Assembly (NCBI GenBank): GCA_937891425.1
Contig: CALAGD010000054.1
Span: forward strand, 1 to 42,719
Direction of reading: 5' to 3'
Length of the DNA: 42,719 bases
Source: an uncultured Pigmentiphaga sp.
GTDB taxonomy: Bacteria > Pseudomonadota > Gammaproteobacteria > Burkholderiales > Burkholderiaceae_B
Of the stretch, positions 7,756 to 15,405 are shown piece after piece. The notes beneath the pieces are model-generated. The model made no database searches. It was not told the DNA's origin and was given only the letters and a program-made list of their open reading frames with translations. Position numbers and translations under genes: made by a program. Every line of letters starts with the position of its first letter. Position 1 is the stretch's first letter.

Positions 7756-7883
7756 GGCCAAGGCCGTGCCCGACCTCGTCGATGCGCTGACACGAACGGC
7801 GCGCAATCCTCGAGGCCGCGTGGCGCCCCACCGCACATGGGACAGCGCGCCCGCACAGGGTACTGGCATCTTGAAAATTTTTC

Positions 7884-7892
7884 TGCTAGAAT
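7884..7892 (+). promoter_or_regulatory. Extended -10 element of the tRNA-Thr gene
   Basis: TGCTAGAAT ends 10 bp before the first base of the tRNA. The same nine bases occur in front of the rpmB leader (20761-20769), consistent with a genuine sigma-70 extended -10. No strong -35 is seen at 17 bp. Confidence 0.5.
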
Positions 7893-7902
7893 TGCGGTCT
7901 TT

Positions 7903-7978
7903 GCCGGTGTAGCTCAGTTGGTAGAGCAGCGCATTCGTAATGCGAAGGTCGAGGGTTCAAATCCTTTCACCGGCACCA
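7903..7978 (+). tRNA. tRNA-Thr (anticodon CGU)
   Basis: 76 nt including an encoded CCA end. The acceptor stem is GCCGGTG (7903-7909) paired with CACCGGC (7968-7974), followed by A and CCA. The D arm contains AGCTCAGTTGGTAGAGC, the anticodon loop is TTCGTAA giving CGT, and the T arm contains GGTTCAAATCC. It reads ACG threonine codons. No repeated copy of its 3' end was noticed elsewhere in the window, so nothing suggests integration at this site. Confidence 0.97.
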
Positions 7979-7995
7979 GCCAGATTTCCGCGAGA

Positions 7996-8022
7996 ACGCC
8001 AGCCTATGGGCTGGCGTTTTTT
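7996..8022 (+). terminator. Terminator of tRNA-Thr
   Basis: ACGCCAGCC (7996-8004) pairs perfectly with GGCTGGCGT (8009-8017) around a 4-nt loop and runs into TTTTTT. It begins 17 nt after the tRNA. The remaining 120 bp up to the GntR stop codon holds nothing I recognise. Confidence 0.9.
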
Positions 8023-8143
8023 GTTTCTTGCATGACTTTCTCGCGTGCCAGCCGCACCCCGCTTGCCATGCCCTCTTTTGCGCACCTTTGGTTAGGTCGC
8101 CTGCGCCCGACCGCGGCCCAGCCTTCTTTGGGCACCGCACACA

Positions 8144-8854
8144 TCACTCTTGCAGGACGTCATTTTCCACGGCCGCCTCGGTAAGGCGTTTGTAATTCTG
8201 CATGAGCAGGACCCCGGCGTAGTACACGTGCTCGCGCATCAATGCTTCGGCGCGCTGTGCATCGCGCGCCTCGAGCGCTTCGACGATCCGATGATGGTCC
8301 TCATGCGAGCGCCAGATGATGCCATAGTCATCCCAGAGCATGATGCGGTCCGATGCGAACGGCGTAGTCTTCGCCTGGTTCGCAAAGCGCATCACCCAGG
8401 CATTGCCCGCGGCTTCGATGATGCACTCGTGGATGGCGACATTGATCTCGCGGTACGGGCCAAGATCTTCGGGCCGCAGATGCCCGCACGCGAGAATGGC
8501 GTCTCCGGCCTCGAGGCAAGCGCGCAGGCGGGCGAGCGTTTCCACACTGAGACCGCGCTGTGCGGCCTTGCGGCACGCCAGCCCTTCCAGCACCGACCGC
8601 ACTTCGTACGCGCCCAGAATGTCGTCGAACGTGTAGACACGCACGGTATACCCGCGTTTCGGCCGGTGCTCCAGTAGCCCCTCATTCCCCAGCGTGGCAA
8701 GGGCTGCCCGCACCGGCGTGCGCGAGACGCCCAGTTTTTCGGCGAGCGGTATCTCTTCCAGCCGCTCCCCCGGCTTGAGCTTGCCCTGCAGAATCCAGTG
8801 GCGTAGCCGTTTCGTAACCAGTTGCGATAGCGTGTCCATGGTCCATGTATACAT
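8144..8854 (-). CDS. GntR-family regulator, FCD (FadR/VanR-type) subgroup
   Basis: 236 aa. Residues about 5-72 form the GntR winged helix, with LAEKLGVSRTPVRAAL as the DNA-reading helix-turn-helix and the wing HRPKRGYTVRVY. The C-terminal all-helical domain (about 80-225) is of the FCD type that binds carboxylic acids, often with a metal held by Asp and His (for example EINVAIHECIIEAAGN and HEDHHRIVEAL). It is transcribed away from the ABC importer operon and very probably represses it and itself: palindromes lie in the shared region and one covers its own start codon. An internal ATG at 8839 is a possible alternative start and would leave that palindrome outside the gene. Effector unknown. 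Confidence 0.92.
   Translation of the reverse strand: MYTWTMDTLSQLVTKRLRHWILQGKLKPGERLEEIPLAEKLGVSRTPVRAALATLGNEGLLEHRPKRGYTVRVYTFDDILGAYEVRSVLEGLACRKAAQRGLSVETLARLRACLEAGDAILACGHLRPEDLGPYREINVAIHECIIEAAGNAWVMRFANQAKTTPFASDRIMLWDDYGIIWRSHEDHHRIVEALEARDAQRAEALMREHVYYAGVLLMQNYKRLTEAAVENDVLQE
8845..8854. promoter_or_regulatory. Putative GntR operator overlapping the regulator start codon
   Basis: ATGTATACAT is a perfect 10-bp palindrome whose last three plus-strand bases are the complement of the regulator's ATG. The same core recurs at 8987-8998. TATA-centred palindromes of this kind are usual for FCD-type GntR regulators. Confidence 0.55.
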
Positions 8855-8986
8855 TCATCCGGGCGTGCTTCCAATGCCTGACGAGCCCGGGTTTGCCCTA
8901 ATCTTCAGACGTTTCGCTTCTATACATAATATTCTGCCGTCGTTCCGGTGCTGCCGATACGAACCGTCGTGCATGATTTGCCCATG

Positions 8987-8998
8987 CATGTATACATG
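8987..8998. promoter_or_regulatory. Putative GntR operator in front of the ABC importer operon
   Basis: CATGTATACATG is a perfect 12-bp palindrome with the same 10-bp core as the site at 8845-8854, centred 143 bp away. A weaker related sequence (CTATACATAAT) lies at 8920-8930 between them. The site is 144 bp upstream of the first importer gene. Promoter hexamers nearby are not convincing. Confidence 0.6.
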
Positions 8999-9141
8999 AA
9001 CCCTATCAGCGCCACGGGCGCCGGGTTGCTGCCAGGTCCGCCCCGGCCGGTCCGACGCGAACCACGACCGTCCAGTGCAATACACCCCAACATACTCAAG
9101 CACCAGCTGAATCGAGAACAAACAGCACGGAGGAGGCACGC

Positions 9142-10356
9142 ATGATTTCCATCAGGAAACTGGCACTCGCCACGATGGTCGCCAGCCTGGGTTGGGCACC
9201 CCTCACCCTGGCCCAATCCGACCCTGGAGTCACCGACACCACCATCAGGATCGGGCTGTTCTCCCCCCTTTCCGGCCCGGGCATGGCTTACGGCTTCGAC
9301 GTCGTGAACGCGGCGAAGATGTGGTATGACAAGGTCAACAAGGAAGGAGGCATCCACGGGCGCAAGATTGAGCTCGTCATCGAAGATACGCGCTGCAATG
9401 CCAACGATCTACTGGCCGCGGTCAAGAAGCTGGTCGAGCAGGATCGCGTCTTCCTCCTGAACGGAGGCTCGTGCTCGGCGGCCGTGGTGGCAGCGCGCGA
9501 GTACATCGAACGATCCAGGGTACCGCACCTGATGCTGAACGCTTCGGGTGACGGGGCGCTGTATCCTCCCTCGCGCTACATCTACGGTGCGTTCTCCATC
9601 TCACAGCACGCGCTGGGCGGATCCGCGGTCCAGTTCGCCGCCGAACACCTCAAGGCGAAAAAGATTGGCTACATCAACCACGACGACGCCTACGGCACCT
9701 GGAACCTTACCGGTGCCAGGGCCCAGGCCGATCACCTCGGGGACGTGCAGCTTATTGTGCAATCAATCAACCCCAACATCAGCGACGTCACTGCCCCCAT
9801 GCTCAAGATACGGGCGGCAAACCCCGATGCGCTGGTTCTTACCACCTATGCGCGCCCCGCTGCCCTCATCATCCGCAAGGCACGCGAACTCGGCTTCAAC
9901 AAGCCCATCATTCTCACCGTCACCGGTACCGCCGATCTCACCCAGCTGGTCGAGAACGTGGGCGGCCCGGCAGCGCTCCAGAACTTCTACGTCCAGGACG
10001 TCCTCAGGGCCCTGCCGTCAGATCCCTCACTGGCATGGGTTTATGAAATGTATCAACAGTACTACCCCGAGCTTGCGGCGAAACCCGGGCATCCACAAAG
10101 TTACATGCCGTACGGACTGTCTTCAGCCATGGCAGTAGTTCAGGCACTGAAAGACGCCGGCCCCGACCTCACCCGCGAAAAGTTCCTCGACGCGCTCGAG
10201 AACATGACGCTCGAAACCGGCATCATGGCGGGTCCGATCCAGTTCACGCCGAACGATCACGCCGCGCTCAAGTCGGCCATTTACATCAAGTTCGACGGCA
10301 AGAATCAGGAACTCATCCCTGGCTCATACAAGAGCATCTGGGAGTACAAGCCGTAA
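9142..10356 (+). CDS. Branched-chain amino acid-type ABC transporter substrate-binding protein
   Basis: 404 aa. A signal peptide covers residues 1-24 (basic start, hydrophobic core, cut after TLAQ or nearby). The mature protein shows the LivK/peripla_BP_6 pattern: TIRIGLFSPLSGPGMAYG, KEGGIHGRKIELVIEDTRCN, then LLNGGSCSAAVVAAREY in the ligand site region. It captures substrate in the periplasm for the permeases encoded next. Members of this family bind amino acids, amides, urea or aromatic acids, so the ligand is open; the oxidoreductase genes nearby make an aromatic or alicyclic acid plausible. The ATG follows GGAGGAGG. First gene of a five-gene operon. Confidence 0.93.
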   Translation: MISIRKLALATMVASLGWAPLTLAQSDPGVTDTTIRIGLFSPLSGPGMAYGFDVVNAAKMWYDKVNKEGGIHGRKIELVIEDTRCNANDLLAAVKKLVEQDRVFLLNGGSCSAAVVAAREYIERSRVPHLMLNASGDGALYPPSRYIYGAFSISQHALGGSAVQFAAEHLKAKKIGYINHDDAYGTWNLTGARAQADHLGDVQLIVQSINPNISDVTAPMLKIRAANPDALVLTTYARPAALIIRKARELGFNKPIILTVTGTADLTQLVENVGGPAALQNFYVQDVLRALPSDPSLAWVYEMYQQYYPELAAKPGHPQSYMPYGLSSAMAVVQALKDAGPDLTREKFLDALENMTLETGIMAGPIQFTPNDHAALKSAIYIKFDGKNQELIPGSYKSIWEYKP

Positions 10357-10404
10357 TGTCGAAGGGCGGCCCCGCCCGGACGGGCCGCCGCTAGCGGATT
10401 CACC

Positions 10405-11307
10405 ATGAGTTGGAGCGATATCTGGCTGTTCCTGCAGCAGGGGATACTGTCCGGCCTGGTCTCGGGCAGCATCTACGCGCTGCTCGCCATCGCCGTCGTC
10501 ACGGTATTCAAGACCACCGATGTGCCAAACTTTGCCCAAGGGGAAATCTTCATGGTGGGCGGGTACATCGCCCTCTTCATGCTGCTGGTCGCGAATGCCC
10601 CGTACTGGGCCACCATCATCGTCACCCTGTTTGGCGTTGCGCTCGTGACGCTGCTGTTCGAACGCGTCGCGCTCGAAAAGGTGATCAGCTCACGCGGCAC
10701 GCCGGTGCACATGGTCATTGCCACACTCGGGCTGGCCTACGTGCTCAAGGGCGCCGTGCGCCAGACGGGGCTCGGAGACGCGCCGCGGTCACTGCCCTCT
10801 CCCATTTCCACCGATGTGGTCATGATCGGAGACGCCTTCCTCACCTACCTCGACCTGGTCATCTTCGGCGTGGCGGTCACCGCCATGGCGCTGCTGTACG
10901 TCATGTTCAACTACACGCGCATCGGCAAGGCCATGCGCGCGGTGGGCATGAACGCCCGCGCGGCCCAGCTGGTGGGAGTCAACCTGCGGCGTGTCAGGAT
11001 GGCTGTCTGGGCTCTGGCCGGCCTGGTGTCGGCCATATCCGCGCTGCTTATCATGCCCAAGATCCTCATAACCCCGGACATCGGCCACATCGCCATCCTT
11101 GCCTTTGCGGCAGCCATCGTAGGTGGCATCGCCAGTATCCCCGGCGCGGTCGTGGGCGGTTTCCTGATCGGCATCACCGAGAACCTGGTTGGCCTGTTCG
11201 TTTCCACCAATGCGATCGTGCTGGCACCGTTCCTTGCCATCCTCATCGTACTGCTGCTGCGGCCCCAGGGCCTGCTCGGTGGCAAGCTGCAAGTCAAGAA
11301 AGTATGA
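10405..11307 (+). CDS. ABC transporter permease, LivH type
   Basis: 300 aa inner-membrane protein with about eight hydrophobic helices. The N-terminal PNFAQGEIFMVGGYIA corresponds to the NFAHGE segment of LivH proteins, and the cytoplasmic coupling loop RAVGMNARAAQLVGVN (about 178-193) contacts the ATPase subunits. It ends with the usual LLRPQGLLG. It follows the binding-protein gene by 48 bp, and its stop codon overlaps the start of the LivM-type gene (ATGA). Confidence 0.93.
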   Translation: MSWSDIWLFLQQGILSGLVSGSIYALLAIAVVTVFKTTDVPNFAQGEIFMVGGYIALFMLLVANAPYWATIIVTLFGVALVTLLFERVALEKVISSRGTPVHMVIATLGLAYVLKGAVRQTGLGDAPRSLPSPISTDVVMIGDAFLTYLDLVIFGVAVTAMALLYVMFNYTRIGKAMRAVGMNARAAQLVGVNLRRVRMAVWALAGLVSAISALLIMPKILITPDIGHIAILAFAAAIVGGIASIPGAVVGGFLIGITENLVGLFVSTNAIVLAPFLAILIVLLLRPQGLLGGKLQVKKV

Positions 11308-12317
11308 AGAAATCCGACGCCTGGCTGCTTGCGTTGCTCGGTCTGGTCCTGCTGATCCTGCCGTTTCTTGCGACCGGCTACGTGCTGTACATCGTGAACC
11401 TGCTCATGGTGTATGTGGTCCTTGCCCTCGGGCTGCACATCGTCCTGGGCGAGACCGGCCAGTTTGCCCTGTCGCACATAGCGTTTTACGGCATCGGCAT
11501 CTACACGTCCGGATTGCTCAATAACGCCTTCGGCCTGAACGCGCTGTGGCTGCTGGCCGCCTCCACACTCACCTGCGGCATCTTCGGCTTCCTGTTGGGT
11601 ACATTGGCCATACGCATGCGCGACATCTATCTCGCGCTCTCCACCTTCGCATTTGGCGAGGCCATGCAATGGGTATTCCTCAACTGGGAATCGGTCACCA
11701 ACGGTTCCAACGGATACCGTCTCTCACCCATCCGGTTCTTTGGCCACGTCATGGCCACCGACGCTCAGGCGTACCCATTTGTGGTCGTGATGACCGCCCT
11801 GGTGCTCGCATTCACCGTGCATCTCTCGCGCTCGCGCCTGGGTTCGTCATTCCGGGCCGTACGCGAGAGTGACGTTGCCGCGCAGGCGGTCGGCATCAAC
11901 GTCAACCTCGTCAAACGCGTGGCGTTCATGTTCTCAGCGGCCTATGCGGGCCTGGCTGGCGCGCTGTACACCACCTTTTCATCCTTCATCCACCCCGAGA
12001 GCCTGGGCTTTCAGGCCATGATCCTGGTCCTGATCATGGTAGTCGTGGGCGGCATCGGTTCCGTTCGTGGAGCAATCACCGGCGCAATCATATTCGGCCT
12101 GATTTCCGAGCTGTTGCGCCAGCTACTCTCTTTCCAGGAAGTCATCTACGGTCTGGTGCTCATCCTGTTCATGATGTTCATGCCAAAAGGTTTGCTGGGC
12201 AATGGCCGCCCGCTGCGTTTGAAGCGCGCAACGCGTGCCCCGGACATACCTGGCCAGGCGCCGGTTGAAGAAGGCAATACGGTCGGTGTCGGCGCAAGGA
12301 GGAGCGAACAGGCATGA
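11304..12317 (+). CDS. ABC transporter permease, LivM type
   Basis: 337 aa. I take the ATG at 11304, which overlaps the LivH stop; the reading frame is open far upstream but there it only shadows livH. It has about nine or ten membrane helices, the LGETGQFALSHIAFYGIG segment typical of LivM, WVFLNWESVTNGSNG, and the coupling loop RAVRESDVAAQAVGIN. The C-terminal 35 residues are polar and extend past the last helix. It pairs with the LivH-type subunit to form the membrane pore. Its stop overlaps the LivG-type ATPase start by 4 bp. Confidence 0.93.
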   Translation: MKKSDAWLLALLGLVLLILPFLATGYVLYIVNLLMVYVVLALGLHIVLGETGQFALSHIAFYGIGIYTSGLLNNAFGLNALWLLAASTLTCGIFGFLLGTLAIRMRDIYLALSTFAFGEAMQWVFLNWESVTNGSNGYRLSPIRFFGHVMATDAQAYPFVVVMTALVLAFTVHLSRSRLGSSFRAVRESDVAAQAVGINVNLVKRVAFMFSAAYAGLAGALYTTFSSFIHPESLGFQAMILVLIMVVVGGIGSVRGAITGAIIFGLISELLRQLLSFQEVIYGLVLILFMMFMPKGLLGNGRPLRLKRATRAPDIPGQAPVEEGNTVGVGARRSEQA

Positions 12318-13075
12318 CACAGGACGTGCTGCTGTCAGTCAGAAATCTCACGGTGCAGTTCGGCGGGCTGGTCGCCGTGAGGAACCTCTCGTTTGATGTG
12401 CGCCGCGGCGCCATCCACGCCCTGATCGGGCCAAACGGCGCGGGCAAGTCAACCACGTTCAACTGCATCTCGCGTTTCTACAACCCCACGTCCGGCACAA
12501 TCCATTTCTCCGGCGAAGACATTACCCGGCGCAAGGCATCGCAAATCGCCGAGCTCGGCATCGCACGCACGTTCCAGAACCTCGAACTGTTCAACGAGCT
12601 TTCGGTGCTCGAGAACGTCATCCTCGGCACCTACGCGCGCAGCGCCAGGCGTTGCCTGACGCTCTTGCAGCGCCCCCACCGTGAAGTCGTGGAATTTGCC
12701 GAACATCTGCTCGAACGCGTCGGTCTGGCCGATTTTCGGCACCAGGTAGCAAGCGGTCTCGACTTCGGACGCCAGAAGATGCTCGAGCTTGCTCGCGCGC
12801 TGGCCATTCAGCCACGGCTTCTGCTGCTCGACGAGCCGGCTGCGGGTTTGCGCAACCGTGAAATCGCCAAACTCGATGCCATCCTGACCGACCTCGCCAG
12901 CCGCGATGGCGTCACGGTGCTGCTGGTGGAACACGTAATGCAACTGGTCATGGCCGTATCGGAACGCATCACGGTCATGTCATTTGGCGAACGCATTGCC
13001 GAAGGCACCCCCGACGAAGTTCGCAATGACCCGCGAGTGATCGAAGCCTACCTGGGCAAGGGGGACGACGCATGA
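12314..13075 (+). CDS. ABC transporter ATP-binding protein, LivG type
   Basis: 253 aa. Walker A is GPNGAGKS (about 39-46), Walker B is LLLLDEPAAGL with the catalytic Glu, and the switch His lies in LLVEHVMQ. The ABC signature is the degenerate GLDFGRQKMLE in place of LSYGQQR, as is common in LivG. It hydrolyses ATP to power import. Four-bp overlaps on both sides place it tightly inside the operon. Confidence 0.93.
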   Translation: MTQDVLLSVRNLTVQFGGLVAVRNLSFDVRRGAIHALIGPNGAGKSTTFNCISRFYNPTSGTIHFSGEDITRRKASQIAELGIARTFQNLELFNELSVLENVILGTYARSARRCLTLLQRPHREVVEFAEHLLERVGLADFRHQVASGLDFGRQKMLELARALAIQPRLLLLDEPAAGLRNREIAKLDAILTDLASRDGVTVLLVEHVMQLVMAVSERITVMSFGERIAEGTPDEVRNDPRVIEAYLGKGDDA

Positions 13076-13791
13076 GCGCGCCACTGCTGAAACTGGAAAA
13101 CGTATCGGCCGCTTACGGCAACATCTCGGCGCTCGAGAATGTTTCGCTGCAGGTACCGGAAGGCCATATCGTTGCCCTGCTGGGCGCGAACGGCGCGGGC
13201 AAGACGACGACCTTGAACGTGATCTCCGGCATCGTGCGGCTTGCCCGCGGCAGCATCCTGTACGACGGCAATTGCATCAACGCGCTCGATACCGACGAGA
13301 TCGTACGCCGTGGCCTGGTACAGATCCCCGAGGGCCGCGAGGTATTCCGCGACATGTCAGTGCGCGAGAACCTTGAAATGGGCGCCTACCAGCGGCGCGA
13401 CCGCCATGGCATCGCGCGCGACATGGAGCAGGTTCTGGAGCTGTTTCCGATACTGAAGGAGCGTTACCAGCAAAAGGCCGCAACCCTGTCGGGCGGCGAG
13501 CAGCAGATGCTGGCCACGGCACGCGCGCTGATGGCCCGACCGAGGCTCATGCTGCTCGACGAACCGTCGATGGGTCTGGCACCCAAGGTAGTGCAGCAGA
13601 TCTTCGAGGTGATCCGCTTGCTCAATCGGGAGCGCGGCATGACCGTGCTGCTGGTCGAACAGAATGCCCGGCTTGCACTGAGCATTTCGTCATATGCCTA
13701 CATTCTGGAAAACGGTGAGCTCGTGCTGGAAGGCCCATCGGCACGCCTGCTCGACGACGACGCCGTGCAACGTGCCTACCTGGGTGTATAG
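13072..13791 (+). CDS. ABC transporter ATP-binding protein, LivF type
   Basis: 239 aa, second ATPase of the importer. Walker A is GANGAGKT, the signature is a canonical LSGGEQQMLA, and Walker B is LMLLDEPSMGLAP. The Q-loop region VQIPEGREVFRDMSV is typical of LivF. It is the last gene of the operon; a stem-loop lies just after the stop and the next gene converges from the other strand. Confidence 0.93.
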   Translation: MSAPLLKLENVSAAYGNISALENVSLQVPEGHIVALLGANGAGKTTTLNVISGIVRLARGSILYDGNCINALDTDEIVRRGLVQIPEGREVFRDMSVRENLEMGAYQRRDRHGIARDMEQVLELFPILKERYQQKAATLSGGEQQMLATARALMARPRLMLLDEPSMGLAPKVVQQIFEVIRLLNRERGMTVLLVEQNARLALSISSYAYILENGELVLEGPSARLLDDDAVQRAYLGV

Positions 13792-13799
13792 CGCCTGGC

Positions 13800-13832
13800 G
13801 GGCACACATGACAAGAGGTGACACATGTGCCC
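13800..13832 (+). terminator. Stem-loop between the ABC operon and the convergent GST gene
   Basis: GGGCACA (13800-13806) pairs with TGTGCCC (13826-13832) around a 19-nt loop, 9 bp after the LivF-type stop codon. No T-run follows on either strand, so it is a weak or bidirectional 3'-end structure at best. Confidence 0.35.
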
Positions 13833-13858
13833 GGCAACCAGGGCAGACCGTCAGGCCG

Positions 13859-14473
13859 TCAAGCTTTGGGGACAGTCATTTGCATGGATTGACGCTTCGA
13901 TACCTCGGTGAACCAGTCTGCCAGCCGAGGGTGCCCCGAACGCCAGTCCTTGTCGGCAAAGCGGAAGTCGAGGTAACCCAGCACACACGCGGCGGCAATG
14001 GCGCCCGCGTGGAAACCGCCGTTGACAAGCGACTCGAACCAACGCGTTTCCAGGGCATCGAGACCAGAGTCGATCTTGTCCATCTGGCCGTTGTACCAGT
14101 CAGCCCAGAACAGCTCCTTGGGACGCAGCACCGTCTCGTACCGGCACAGCAGGCAGGCGTCGAGAATCGAATCAGCCAGGGCTTCGAGCGTAAGAATCTC
14201 GAAGCGGCGGTCGGTCGGGTACAGGGTACCCTCGGGACCGGCAAGGTAATCAACGTACTGGGTGATGACACGGCTGTCGAACACCGGCTGCCCATCCGGC
14301 AGGATCGCGCATGGCACCTTTCCGGAGGCGTTCACGGCAACGATGTTCTGGTCGCGCTTCACCGGACCCGCCGCGGAAGGCAGCAGTTCGATCTGGTCCT
14401 GGATGCCGCGCTCCCACGCGGCCACCATGACCTTGCGGACGAACGGCGAAGCGGGCGAATGAAACAGTTTCAC
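13859..14473 (-). CDS. Glutathione S-transferase family protein
   Basis: 204 aa. The N-terminal thioredoxin-like domain begins KLFHSPASPFVRKVM, where a Ser or Cys in the S-P-F-V-R region is the expected catalytic position, and contains GKVPCAILPDG (the cis-Pro loop) and DSRVITQYVD (glutathione gamma-Glu site). The C-terminal helical domain runs from about residue 85. I start at the GTG at 14473 because CAGGAGA lies 7 nt upstream; a longer reading to 14611 has no ribosome-binding site and lies outside the fold. It faces the SDR gene and shares a 161-bp region with it. It may conjugate or isomerise an intermediate of the neighbouring oxidoreductases, which is inference. Confidence 0.92.
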   Translation of the reverse strand: MKLFHSPASPFVRKVMVAAWERGIQDQIELLPSAAGPVKRDQNIVAVNASGKVPCAILPDGQPVFDSRVITQYVDYLAGPEGTLYPTDRRFEILTLEALADSILDACLLCRYETVLRPKELFWADWYNGQMDKIDSGLDALETRWFESLVNGGFHAGAIAAACVLGYLDFRFADKDWRSGHPRLADWFTEVSKRQSMQMTVPKA

Positions 14474-14518
14474 GGCGGGTCTCCTGTACTTGCAGTTGGG
14501 GGTCACATGAGGCTCTGC

Positions 14519-14556
14519 AATTCGCAATTCAAAAGCGCATGCAGCTGATTCGCAAT
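14519..14556. repeat. Direct repeat in the GST/SDR divergent region
   Basis: ATTCGCAAT occurs at 14520-14528 and again at 14548-14556, 28 bp apart, in the short region between the divergently transcribed GST and SDR genes. Tandem half-sites of this sort can bind a regulator, but no matching regulator is obvious and it may be chance. Confidence 0.25.
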
Positions 14557-14634
14557 ATACCGTGAAGCGCGCGCAGGATGAGGCGCGATGCGCAGAGGAT
14601 GAACACAGCAACCACCGAAGAAGGGGGTTCTACG

Positions 14635-15381
14635 ATGATGGATGGCTTTTGTCTGGTAACCGGAGCAGGCGGGGGTATCGGCAAGTCGGTCGTGCGTCGG
14701 CTGGCGGCTGACGGTTTCAGGATCCTCGCGGCCGACATCACAGAGGAAAAGGCAGCCGGCGCATTGCTGCAAGCAAGCGGCGCAGGCCATCAGACCATCG
14801 CCCTGGACGTCACCAGCGAAGAAGCAGTCAGTCGCACGTTCAGCCTGTACCAGATCGATCAGGTCGTGTCCGCCGCAGGCGTCTTGCTGTTCGCCCCGGG
14901 CGGCGAACGTCCCCGCATTGTCGACATCAGCCTGCACGATTGGGAACTGACCCACCGCGTCAACCTGACCGGCACCTTCCTGGTGGCTCGTGCGTACCTG
15001 CGAGAAGCCGACCGGCGCTCCATCCCGCATGGCCGTTTCGTGGGTTTCTCGTCGGTGGCCGCACAGCTGGGAGGTTTTCGCTCAAGCTCTGCCTACATTT
15101 CGTCCAAGGCGGCCATCCTGGGGTTCATCAAGGCAGCTGCACGCGAGGCTGCACACCTAGGCATCACCTTCAATGCCGTCGCCCCCGGCCTGATCGATGC
15201 ACCCATGCTGCACCAGTCGCTGCGTCCGGAAAACTACGGACTGGTCAGCGACAGCATCCCGCTCAAACGCATAGGCTCGCCTGATGAAGTGGCGGCAGCG
15301 GTCGCCTTCCTCATGAGCCGCGATGCCTCATACATAACGGGTGCGGTCATCGACGTGAATGGCGGATACCGCATGCAATGA
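14635..15381 (+). CDS. Short-chain dehydrogenase/reductase (SDR)
   Basis: 248 aa, the classical SDR length. NAD(P)-binding motif TGAGGGIG (about 9-16), Asp-type acidic residue after the second strand (AADIT), catalytic Ser140, Tyr154 and Lys158 (YISSK), and the C-terminal GAVIDVNGGY. Asp after strand 2 favours NAD(H). I choose the ATG pair at 14635 because GAAGAAGGGGG sits just upstream; two earlier ATGs lack a ribosome-binding site. It is followed after 24 bp by the flavoprotein gene, so both probably work in one oxidation pathway. The substrate alcohol is not known. Confidence 0.93.
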   Translation: MMDGFCLVTGAGGGIGKSVVRRLAADGFRILAADITEEKAAGALLQASGAGHQTIALDVTSEEAVSRTFSLYQIDQVVSAAGVLLFAPGGERPRIVDISLHDWELTHRVNLTGTFLVARAYLREADRRSIPHGRFVGFSSVAAQLGGFRSSSAYISSKAAILGFIKAAAREAAHLGITFNAVAPGLIDAPMLHQSLRPENYGLVSDSIPLKRIGSPDEVAAAVAFLMSRDASYITGAVIDVNGGYRMQ

Positions 15382-15405
15382 AGATTGTTCCACCGGAGCC
15401 ACGGA

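Noticed and set aside
7625..7831. Longer yggS starting at an ATG at 7831
   Set aside because: That ATG lies upstream of the predicted TATAAT promoter and the added residues are not part of the YggS fold.
7903..8143. tRNA-Thr as an integration site for a mobile element
   Set aside because: No integrase gene, no duplicate of the tRNA 3' end and normal flanking genes.
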